Source of the DNA: CAJVXI01 sp036444215
GTDB lineage: Bacteria > Patescibacteriota > Minisyncoccia > UBA6257 > UBA9933
NCBI GenBank assembly: GCA_036444215.1
Contig: JAZGAA010000035.1
Span: forward strand, 1 to 13,563
Length of the DNA stretch: 13,563 nucleotides
Direction of reading: 5' to 3'
Part shown: positions 1 through 5,526 of the stretch, piece after piece
Layout: each line of letters begins with the position of its first letter
Position numbering within the stretch: position 1 is the first letter of the stretch
Position numbers and translations under genes: made by a program
Notes under the pieces: generated by a model
What the model was told of the DNA's origin: nothing
What the model saw: the letters and a program-made list of their open reading frames with translations, nothing else
Databases searched by the model: none

Positions 1-680
1 CAAAACCTTGTGTGCTCGGCCGAGCACATACATCACGATGTATGTGCTCTGGTTTCCAAAATGATGGGCTGCGAGAGTTTGTTTTAAAAATCGCTTTACT
101 AAAGAATGTCGGCGGTGTAATTCTCCAATTGCCATTGCCAGATAATTTAAATCGTCATTATATTTTAAACGTTATTCCTCGTGAAAAAGACGTAGACGTT
201 TTAGGAGAACGGGCTTTAGGCGCTTTTTATACTGGTAGAAATCCAGTGTTGCCGCCAGCCGTCGGCGTTGTAGACGAAATACTAAAAGCTAAAAACTTAA
301 AGCTAAAAGATAGTAGGGTGGCGGTAGTTGGTGCGGGATTTTTAGTTGGCAAGCCAATCGCTGTTTGGCTGATGGATAAAGTCAAAGAGTTAGCTGTTTT
401 TAAAAGAGGAAGTGATTTATCAGAATTAAAAAACTTTGATTTAGTTGTTTCTGGAGTTGGCCAAGCCGGAATTATAAAACCAGAGATGTTGAAAGATGGT
501 GCCGGCATAATCGATTTCGGATATTCAGTAAAAAATGGTAAAATTTGCGGTGATTTAGAAACTAATCAACTAATTAACAAATTAACTAATCAACTAAGTT
601 TTTATACGCCAACCCCCGGCGGCACAGGACCGATTTTAGTGGTAAAGATTTTTGAGAATTTTTATAAATTAAATGACTAA
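1..680 (+). CDS. folD: FolD, bifunctional methylene-THF dehydrogenase/cyclohydrolase (5'-truncated by window edge)
   Basis: FolD interconverts 5,10-methylene-THF and 10-formyl-THF in the cytosol, supplying one-carbon units for purine and initiator-tRNA synthesis. Visible family signatures, in order, are QLPLP and KDVD (catalytic-domain substrate motifs), a Rossmann segment VVGAGFLVGKP that binds NAD(P), the SGVGQ..IIKPEML..GAGIIDFGY block, and the C-terminal TPTPGGTGP loop. Only about 200 residues of the usual ~280 are recognisable. The N-terminal part with the catalytic YxxxK lysine is not in the window. The frame is open to base 1, so the GTG at 12 is probably not the true start. Residues encoded before about base 75 do not look like FolD and coincide with a perfect fold-back sequence (3-55). 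A 28-bp heptamer repeat (283-310) encodes a Lys-rich KAKNLKLK segment before the Rossmann strand. The stop overlaps the dgkA start by 8 nt, suggesting co-transcription. The family call is firm; the 5' end is doubtful. Confidence 0.9.
   Translation, partial: KPCVLGRAHTSRCMCSGFQNDGLREFVLKIALLKNVGGVILQLPLPDNLNRHYILNVIPREKDVDVLGERALGAFYTGRNPVLPPAVGVVDEILKAKNLKLKDSRVAVVGAGFLVGKPIAVWLMDKVKELAVFKRGSDLSELKNFDLVVSGVGQAGIIKPEMLKDGAGIIDFGYSVKNGKICGDLETNQLINKLTNQLSFYTPTPGGTGPILVVKIFENFYKLND
3..55. repeat. Fold-back at window start: 18-bp palindrome plus 13-bp perfect inverted repeat
   Basis: Bases 11-28 are a perfect 18-bp palindrome (TGTGCTCGG and its complement). Bases 22-34 (GAGCACATACATC) are repeated inverted at 37-49 with a 2-nt loop, and AAACC (3-7) pairs with GGTTT (51-55). 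The unit GTGCTC/GAGCAC thus occurs three times in alternating orientation. It lies in the open folD frame but encodes nothing FolD-like. It may be a contig-end artefact or a palindromic element inserted in the gene. Confidence 0.75.
283..310 (+). repeat. Heptamer repeat tract (4 x TAAAARC-type) inside folD
   Basis: Four consecutive 7-bp units read TAAAAGC, TAAAAAC, TTAAAGC and TAAAAGA. The same 28-bp architecture occurs twice more in the phosphomannomutase gene (5619-5646 and 6249-6276), with a shorter relative at 5328-5348. Here it encodes a Lys-rich stretch at the junction of a helix and the first Rossmann strand. Confidence 0.75.
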
Positions 681-1020
681 AAAATTAAGCGACAGTTTTA
701 AAGCGGCTTGGAGAGGATTAAAAGATACCTTAGTTGAAGAAAGGAGCTTTAAGATAATGTTGATTGTTACAGTTTTAGTAATCGGCGCAATGTTTTATTT
801 TCCAACTTCTCGGATTGAAAAAGTTGCTCTTTTGATAATGATATTTTCGGTCATGATTTTAGAATTAATTAATTCTGTTATTGAACGGCTTTTGGATTTC
901 CTTCATCCTTTGCCTAACGGGCAAATAAAAACCATTAAAGATTTAATGGCAGCCATTGTTTTGGTTGTCAGTATCGGCGCCGTAGTCATTGGTATGATAA
1001 TTTTTCTGCCGTATTTATAA
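673..1020 (+). CDS. dgkA: DgkA-type diacylglycerol/undecaprenol kinase
   Basis: Small integral-membrane lipid kinase of the prokaryotic DgkA family. In bacteria without a proteobacterial-type lipid A cycle such proteins usually phosphorylate undecaprenol, feeding undecaprenyl phosphate to wall synthesis; the substrate here is inferred. At 115 aa it has the normal family length. Family marks visible are an N-terminal amphipathic FKAAWRGLKDTLVEERSFKI segment (E22-R23-S24 resembling the ERNFRI box), a first membrane helix around residues 28-45, the signature ELINSVIERLLDF (about 63-75, acidic catalytic/metal residues), IKDLMAAIVLV (about 86-96) and a last membrane helix up to the C-terminus. The ATG overlaps the end of folD by 8 nt, so it is probably translationally coupled. 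It is convergent with the small minus-strand ORF whose terminator overlaps its stop codon. Confidence 0.93.
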   Translation: MTKKLSDSFKAAWRGLKDTLVEERSFKIMLIVTVLVIGAMFYFPTSRIEKVALLIMIFSVMILELINSVIERLLDFLHPLPNGQIKTIKDLMAAIVLVVSIGAVVIGMIIFLPYL

Positions 1021-1047
1021 AAAAGACAGAGATTAGTATCCCTGTCT
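1019..1047 (-). terminator. Intrinsic terminator for the minus-strand small ORF (1059-1217)
   Basis: A 9-bp stem with one mismatch (1024-1032 with 1039-1047, loop 1033-1038) is followed on the minus strand by six T residues (plus-strand A at 1019-1024). On the plus strand there is no T-run after the stem, so it acts leftward. It overlaps the dgkA stop codon. Confidence 0.7.
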
Positions 1048-1058
1048 CTACAATGGCT

Positions 1059-1217
1059 TTAAGAGCTTATTTGCTTTTTTAAGTAGATAAGCAGAACTGC
1101 GCCTATTCGAAAGAACCACAGTAAGATCTGTTCAGTGTATTCAAAAAAAGTGAAAAGAATGGCCTGAAGTATGGCGAAAGGATAACAAATACCTTTTATT
1201 ACTATAGCAATAAACAT
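1059..1217 (-). CDS. Small hydrophobic (membrane) protein, 52 aa, unknown
   Basis: A 53-codon ORF reads leftward from ATG at 1217 to TAA at 1059-1061. Its product starts MFIAIVIKGICYPFAILQAI and ends IYLKKQISS. Two hydrophobic stretches (about residues 2-25 and 31-46) flank a short acidic turn FEYTEQ, suggesting a two-helix hairpin membrane peptide with a Lys-containing tail. Support for it being real: a strong SD (AAAGGGGG at 1223-1230) 5 nt before the ATG, a near-consensus promoter (TTGACA, 17 bp, TATTAT at 1294-1266), and an intrinsic terminator directly after it. These form a complete monocistronic unit downstream of recA. No family is recognised; small toxin-like or regulatory membrane peptides look similar, but nothing here proves that. 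Sequence conservation is untested. Confidence 0.6.
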   Translation of the reverse strand: MFIAIVIKGICYPFAILQAILFTFFEYTEQILLWFFRIGAVLLIYLKKQISS

Positions 1218-1265
1218 AATTACCCCCTTTTTTCTTTTAAATTATTTTTTAAATAAGCTACTATA

Positions 1266-1294
1266 ATAATAATTCAGTCAATCCAAAATGTCAA
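1266..1294 (-). promoter_or_regulatory. Sigma-70-type promoter for the 52-aa ORF
   Basis: On the minus strand TTGACA (1294-1289) is followed by a 17-bp spacer and TATTAT (1271-1266). This predicts a start near 1259 and a roughly 40-nt leader with the SD at 1230-1223. The -35 box overlaps the foot of the hairpin at the recA 3' end. Confidence 0.65.
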
Positions 1295-1323
1295 ATCTTA
1301 CTAGACTAAGTCTCGTAAGATTT
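1293..1323 (-). terminator. Hairpin at the recA 3' end, possible weak terminator
   Basis: AAATCTTAC (1293-1301) pairs with GTAAGATTT (1315-1323). Inside, AGACT (1303-1307) pairs with AGTCT (1309-1313), with one T/C mismatch between the two stems. It overlaps the last bases of recA. On the minus strand only short T stretches follow (TTT, then GACATTTT), so termination would be weak or RNA-end-protective. Confidence 0.5.
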
Positions 1324-2311
1324 ATTTTGTGGCGGAAATTAGTTTTTTCTTGATGTCGCTAAGGAGTTTTTTGTCTTCTTTTAATTTTTCTCTGGATGCT
1401 TCAACGCCAACCCCTAATTTTTGGCCCTCATAACTGTATGTGTTTCCGGACTTGGTAATTACTCCGTGTTTGATTGCCATATTTAAAATATCGCCTTCAT
1501 AAGAAATACCTTCACCGTACATAATGTCAAATTCGGCGATTTTAAACGGCGGCGCAACTTTATTTTTAACCACTTTTGCTTTAGTGCGATTACCTATAAC
1601 ATCCTCGCCTTTTTTAATTTGAGCAATGCGGCGAAGATCAACTCTTACTGAAGCATAAAATTTTAATGCTCGGCCTCCTGGAGTAGTTGTTTTTTCTCCA
1701 TAACCCATCATCCCGATTTTTTCTCGTATTTGATTGATAAATATTATTAAAGCGTTGTTTTTGTGAGCAAGAGTCGTAAGTTTTCTTAATGCTTGGCTCA
1801 TCATTCGCGCCTGCAATCCGATAAATTGTATTCCCATTTCGCCTTCAATTTCAGCTTTCGGCGTAAGAGCGGCTACTGAATCAACAATAATTACGTCAAT
1901 TATTCCGGAACGCACAAGATTTTCCAAAATATTTAACGCATCCTCTCCGCTGTCAGGCTGGGAAATTAATAAATCAGAAATCTTTACTCCTAATTTTTTG
2001 GCGTAATCCGGGTCAAGCGCGTGCTCCGCGTCAATATAGGCGGCTTTACCTCCTTGTTTTTGGGTCTCGGCAATAGCGTGAAGCGCTAAAGTGCTTTTCC
2101 CGGACATTTCCGGGCCGAAAACTTCCACAATTCTTCCAAGAGGAAAACCGCCGACTCCAAGAGCCAAGTCTAGCGAAAACGAACCACTGGAAACTGTTGC
2201 TACGTTAGCTTTTTTAACATCGCCTAATCTCATTATCACTCCCTCGCCGAATTTATCCTGTAATGATTCCAGGAGTTTATCTATACTTTCTTTATTTTTA
2301 TTGATTGTCAT
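1322..2311 (-). CDS. recA: RecA recombinase
   Basis: RecA forms ATP-dependent filaments on single-stranded DNA, drives homologous pairing and, in bacteria that have LexA, triggers its self-cleavage. At 329 aa it is slightly shorter than most because the C-terminal acidic tail is absent. Seen in order: N-terminal helix (1-30), Walker A GPEMSGKS (66-73), catalytic glutamate in YIDAEHALD (E96), Walker B VIIVDS (140-145), loop L1 region ending in QARMMSQALRKL, and loop L2 in INQIREKIG...TTTPGGRALKFY (about 192-219). The Walker A differs from the usual GPESSGKT at two positions (Ser to Met, Thr to Ser); the catalytic Lys is kept. No SD precedes the ATG. The 70 bases upstream hold inverted TGACAC-type repeats. 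It is the last gene of a probable ftsK - rodZ-like - recA block. Confidence 0.98.
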   Translation of the reverse strand: MTINKNKESIDKLLESLQDKFGEGVIMRLGDVKKANVATVSSGSFSLDLALGVGGFPLGRIVEVFGPEMSGKSTLALHAIAETQKQGGKAAYIDAEHALDPDYAKKLGVKISDLLISQPDSGEDALNILENLVRSGIIDVIIVDSVAALTPKAEIEGEMGIQFIGLQARMMSQALRKLTTLAHKNNALIIFINQIREKIGMMGYGEKTTTPGGRALKFYASVRVDLRRIAQIKKGEDVIGNRTKAKVVKNKVAPPFKIAEFDIMYGEGISYEGDILNMAIKHGVITKSGNTYSYEGQKLGVGVEASREKLKEDKKLLSDIKKKLISATK

Positions 2312-2318
2312 AATTTTT

Positions 2319-2372
2319 GTGTGTCAGGTATCATGTGTTATGTGTCAAGTTTTTAACCTGACACCTGACACT
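2319..2372. repeat. TGACAC-family inverted repeats between the RodZ-like gene and recA
   Basis: GTGTCAGGT (2321-2329) can pair with ACCTGACAC at 2356-2364 or 2363-2371, and a further GTGTCA (2342-2347) lies between. The reverse-strand text resembles the direct repeats before recG (10992-11033) and the tract inside the phosphomannomutase gene (6190-6217). It occupies nearly all of the 69-bp intergenic gap. Confidence 0.65.
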
Positions 2373-2380
2373 TACTATTT

Positions 2381-3016
2381 TTACGGTTGATATATTATTT
2401 GCCTCACGACTTTTACTTCTTTTCCCAATAATTTTTTAATTTTAAATTCAATAGTATTAATCCCAGGTTGAAGATAAATTTCTTTTTCAAATCGCCCGTC
2501 TTCCCCAACGAAAATTTCTTCATTATTAATCGTTAATTTATTTTGGATGTCAGTTTCACCGCTTAATTTTAAATTGGACTCATTAACAATGACAGTAGGA
2601 AAAGCCGGATTAGTAATTTCAATTTTAGGAATGCCTAAAAGATTATCAATCTGCCAAACTAAATAAATTATAACTAAAATTGCGACAAATCCAAAGATAA
2701 GCATTCTTTTTTTAAATGGCTTTATCAGAAATCGGTTAGATGGAAGTTTGTCTTTGGCGCCGGAAGTTTTGATATTCTCATTTTTGTAAGTTTGCCAAAG
2801 TACTTCACCGTCAATTCGTAAAACCTCGGCGATTTTCATTAGATAACCTCGCACATAAGGAGCAGCCGGTAATTTTTTAAAATCAGCGTCATGAAGAGCT
2901 ATTAAATACATTTCGGGAATATTGGTCAGTTCGGATAATTTTTCAATATTCAAACCGCGAAACTCTAAGGCCTCATGGAATATCTCGGTCAAATTTTTTG
3001 GCTGTTCGTTATTCAT
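2381..3016 (-). CDS. RodZ-like membrane protein with N-terminal HTH domain
   Basis: The predicted protein has a cytoplasmic Xre/HTH_25-type domain (about residues 12-75 counted from the upstream ATG at 3025: LTEIFHEALEFRGL..., LSELTNIPEMYLIAL, PYVRGYLMKIAEVL), a basic juxtamembrane stretch, one transmembrane helix (about 107-125) and an extracytoplasmic beta-rich domain of about 80 residues ending near IIYQP, with an Ig/glucodextranase-like pattern. RodZ links MreB to the wall elongation machinery; many Patescibacteria carry such HTH-TM proteins, and whether this one works with MreB is inferred. Two starts are possible: ATG at 3025 (214 aa) or ATG at 3016 (211 aa). I prefer 3016 because it overlaps ftsK by only 8 nt and the purine-rich AAGAGA sits at a better distance. 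The overlap implies translational coupling with ftsK. Confidence 0.78.
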   Translation of the reverse strand: MNNEQPKNLTEIFHEALEFRGLNIEKLSELTNIPEMYLIALHDADFKKLPAAPYVRGYLMKIAEVLRIDGEVLWQTYKNENIKTSGAKDKLPSNRFLIKPFKKRMLIFGFVAILVIIYLVWQIDNLLGIPKIEITNPAFPTVIVNESNLKLSGETDIQNKLTINNEEIFVGEDGRFEKEIYLQPGINTIEFKIKKLLGKEVKVVRQIIYQP

Positions 3017-5069
3017 AATATACATCTCTTGGTTTAGCTCCTTCGCCGGGTCCGATAAGTCCTTTTGCTTCCATTATATCAAGAAGTCGGGCTGCCCGGG
3101 CATAACCGACTTTTAACCGGCGTTGCAAAAGTGAAGCCGAGGCCTTCTTGGCTTCTCTTACTACGTTTATGGCCTCATCAAGAAGTTCGTCTTCTTCCTT
3201 GCTGCTTTTAAGATAATCGTCAAAAACAAGATTGCTATTTTCCCCGTTCTCAAACTGCAACATTTCTTCTTCTAATTCTATTTCTTTATTATTTTCTTTT
3301 ATAAAATTAACAACTTTATTAATTTCTTCTTCAGAAAGATAAGCGCCCTGAATTCTTTTTGGTTTTGAAAACTCTGAAGAAATAAAAAGCATATCACCGC
3401 CGCCGAGCAATTTTTCCGCTCCAGCAGCGTCAAGAATTGTTCGGGAATCAACTTGACTAGGCAACTGAAGGGCAATTCGCGAAGTAATATTAGCTTTAAT
3501 CAGCCCGGTAATAATTTCTACTGAAGGACGCTGAGTAGAGACAATCAAATGAAGGCCGGTGGCCCGGGCCATTTGAGCTAATCGGACGATAGAACCTTCA
3601 ACTTCCCGGCCATAACTGGTCATTAAATCAGCTAATTCATCAATCACTATTAATAAGTAAGGAAGCGGCCCATCAGGTGATTTTTTATTATAGGCTTGGA
3701 TATCGCGGCAGCCGGCATTAAGCAATAGTTCATACCGCCGTTCCATTTCTTGAATTGCCCACTTGAAAACGCCAATAGCTTTTTTTGTTTCAGTAACTAC
3801 CGGAGCAACTAACTGGGGAAGACCTTCATAAATAGAAAGTTCTACTCGCTTAGGGTCAATTAAAACTAATTTTAAGGTTTGAGGAGAATTTTTATAGAGT
3901 AATGAAATAATAAGTGAGTGTAAGGCAATTGATTTACCAGCACCGGTGCTGCCGGCAATTAAAAGATGGGGCATTTTATCAATATTGGCAAAAATCGGTT
4001 CACCGCTGACATCCCGACCCAAAACAAAACTTAACAATCCGGACTCAGTAAATTCAGGATAAGCCATTAAGCTGCCGAGTCGGACCAGAGCTGCGACTTT
4101 ATTCGGCACTTCAATTCCCACTAATGATTTTCCAGGAATCGGCGCTTCAATTCTAATCGGATGAGCAGCCAGAGCCAAAGACAGGTCTTGGTTAAGTGCC
4201 AGAATTCTTGACAGTTTGACGCCTTCAGCCGGCTTAAGAGTATAGCGGGTGACTTTTGGTCCGATGTTTATTTCTCCCATTTCTACTGGAATACCAAAGC
4301 CATCTAAAGTTCTTTTAATAATATTAGCATTAGCCCGAAGGTCACCGGCTGTTGGTTTTTCAATTGACGATTTAAGAAGGTTTAACGGCGGGAAATTATA
4401 GCCTTGATACTTTTTAGGCTTAAAGCCAATAGCCGCAGAGATTTTTTCTTTAATTGGTTCTTTGGGGGTTTCTATAGGAGCCTCAACAGGAGATTCTATT
4501 TCTTCTTCTGGCTCTTCTTCTGTCTTTTCTTCAACACTACTTACCTTTAGTGGCTTTTCTAATTCTTCTTCTTTCAATCTTTTTAATTTTTGAATTTTAA
4601 TAGGAATATTAAGAGTGATAATGAACGAGATAATGACAATGATAATGACAATGACTAATGAGGCGGTGTAGCCAAATGGAACTTCTAAAAATCCGATTAT
4701 ATTTCCAACTAGCCCTCCTTTGTCTTGGAAAATTATATCAATCAATCCCAGTCCCGAAAGAACAAAAAGAATCGCTCCTATAAAAGTGATTTGATAAATT
4801 TTCTTACGTTCGGAAAAAAGGAAAACCCCGGCCATTATCAAGAAAATTGTTGGCAGAAGATAGTATCCCAAGCCGAACAGTTTTTCAAAAACTTTATAAA
4901 TAAAATTACCAACTGGTCCGGCATTTTGGAAACTGGCTAAAATAAAAATTACGGCAATTCCCAAAAACACTATTGCCCAGACGCTTTTCTTGGTTTCCGG
5001 ATGAAGCCGAGAATTTTCTGTTTCAGCCCCTTTTTGTTTTCTTATTTTTTTCTTCTTTGGTCGCGGCAT
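3009..5069 (-). CDS. ftsK: FtsK/SpoIIIE-type DNA translocase
   Basis: Hexameric septal DNA pump that clears chromosome termini during division. The 686 aa are organised as a Lys-rich N-terminus (1-14), four membrane helices (about 29-47, 66-86, 93-113, 133-154), a short acidic/proline linker (about 165-210, EEE- and P-E-rich, much shorter than in E. coli), and the alpha/beta motor. The motor shows Walker A GSTGAGKS (373-380), Walker B LLIVIDE (472-478), the STQRPSVEIITGLIKANI block (511-528) and LPSQVDSRTILDAAGAEKLLG. A winged-helix gamma domain closes the protein (about 625-686, ASASLLQRRLKVGYARAARLLD), as used for KOPS-type polarity reading and XerD contact. It is the first gene of the leftward block, divergent from the phosphomannomutase gene with only 40 bp between the two starts, so the promoters must overlap or be leaderless. 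Confidence 0.97.
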   Translation of the reverse strand: MPRPKKKKIRKQKGAETENSRLHPETKKSVWAIVFLGIAVIFILASFQNAGPVGNFIYKVFEKLFGLGYYLLPTIFLIMAGVFLFSERKKIYQITFIGAILFVLSGLGLIDIIFQDKGGLVGNIIGFLEVPFGYTASLVIVIIIVIISFIITLNIPIKIQKLKRLKEEELEKPLKVSSVEEKTEEEPEEEIESPVEAPIETPKEPIKEKISAAIGFKPKKYQGYNFPPLNLLKSSIEKPTAGDLRANANIIKRTLDGFGIPVEMGEINIGPKVTRYTLKPAEGVKLSRILALNQDLSLALAAHPIRIEAPIPGKSLVGIEVPNKVAALVRLGSLMAYPEFTESGLLSFVLGRDVSGEPIFANIDKMPHLLIAGSTGAGKSIALHSLIISLLYKNSPQTLKLVLIDPKRVELSIYEGLPQLVAPVVTETKKAIGVFKWAIQEMERRYELLLNAGCRDIQAYNKKSPDGPLPYLLIVIDELADLMTSYGREVEGSIVRLAQMARATGLHLIVSTQRPSVEIITGLIKANITSRIALQLPSQVDSRTILDAAGAEKLLGGGDMLFISSEFSKPKRIQGAYLSEEEINKVVNFIKENNKEIELEEEMLQFENGENSNLVFDDYLKSSKEEDELLDEAINVVREAKKASASLLQRRLKVGYARAARLLDIMEAKGLIGPGEGAKPRDVYYE

Positions 5070-5109
5070 TTTCTTTAATTAAACACTAAAATGGGTTAAA
5101 ATTCAAACA

Positions 5110-5526
5110 ATGGATAGCATATTTCATGCCTACGACATTCGTGGTAAATATCCAAAAGAGATAAATGAAGCAGTTGTTGAGAAGATAGTTGCTGACTTGG
5201 CAAAGAAATTTTTTAAATCAGGGAAAATCGTTATTGGCCATGGCGCGCGTTTGAGTTCGCCAAATTTATACAAAGCCATTCTTAATTCTCTAAAAGCTTC
5301 CACCAAAGGCGGATCCGCCTCAGGTGGAAAAAACTTAAAACTAAAAGCTATTCCAGTTGGTATGATAACTACACCGATGCTTTCTTTTTTGGTAAATAAA
5401 TTAAAAGCCGATGGTGGAATAATGATTACTGCTTCGCATAACCCGAAAAATTATAACGGCTTAAAAGTTGTTGGTAAAAAGGCTGTTCCAATAAGTGGAT
5501 ATGAATTACGTAAATTTATACATTAA
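5110..5526 (+). CDS. N-terminal part of frameshifted phosphomannomutase/phosphoglucomutase
   Basis: Alpha-D-phosphohexomutase family (PMM/PGM), which interconverts hexose 1- and 6-phosphates for sugar nucleotide and envelope synthesis. Seen: N-terminal FHAYDIRGKYP, a modified substrate loop GHGARLSSP (usually GRDxRxSSP) and the catalytic phosphoserine loop TASHNP (residues 107-112, Ser109). The frame then ends at TAA 5524-5526, only about 138 codons into a family of about 450. The rest of the enzyme follows in the +1 frame from about 5495. Residues 62-80 (KASTKGGSASGGKNLKLKA) derive from a palindrome and heptamer repeats inserted in the coding region. The start ATG lacks an SD. Either the gene is decaying, or an assembly or sequencing error splits it; an active enzyme would need both halves. 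Confidence 0.85.
   Translation: MDSIFHAYDIRGKYPKEINEAVVEKIVADLAKKFFKSGKIVIGHGARLSSPNLYKAILNSLKASTKGGSASGGKNLKLKAIPVGMITTPMLSFLVNKLKADGGIMITASHNPKNYNGLKVVGKKAVPISGYELRKFIH
5291..5348. repeat. Palindrome inserted in a TAAAAGC heptamer tract within the phosphomannomutase gene
   Basis: A TAAAAGC unit (5291-5297) is followed by TTCCACC (5298-5304), a GGCGGATCCGCC self-palindrome (5308-5319) and GGTGGAA (5323-5329, pairing with 5298-5304). Then come heptamers AAAAAAC, TTAAAAC and TAAAAGC (5328-5348). The block is in frame and its GC-rich core contrasts with the AT-rich gene. It looks like a nested small palindromic element. Confidence 0.7.

Noticed and set aside
227..508. 93-codon minus-strand ORF inside folD
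   Set aside because: Lies wholly antisense to recognisable FolD motifs; composition is that of a reverse-frame shadow with no SD or promoter.
2091..2390. 99-codon plus-strand ORF overlapping the recA start and the upstream repeat
   Set aside because: Antisense to recA Walker A; its C-terminal part is only translated TGACAC repeat.
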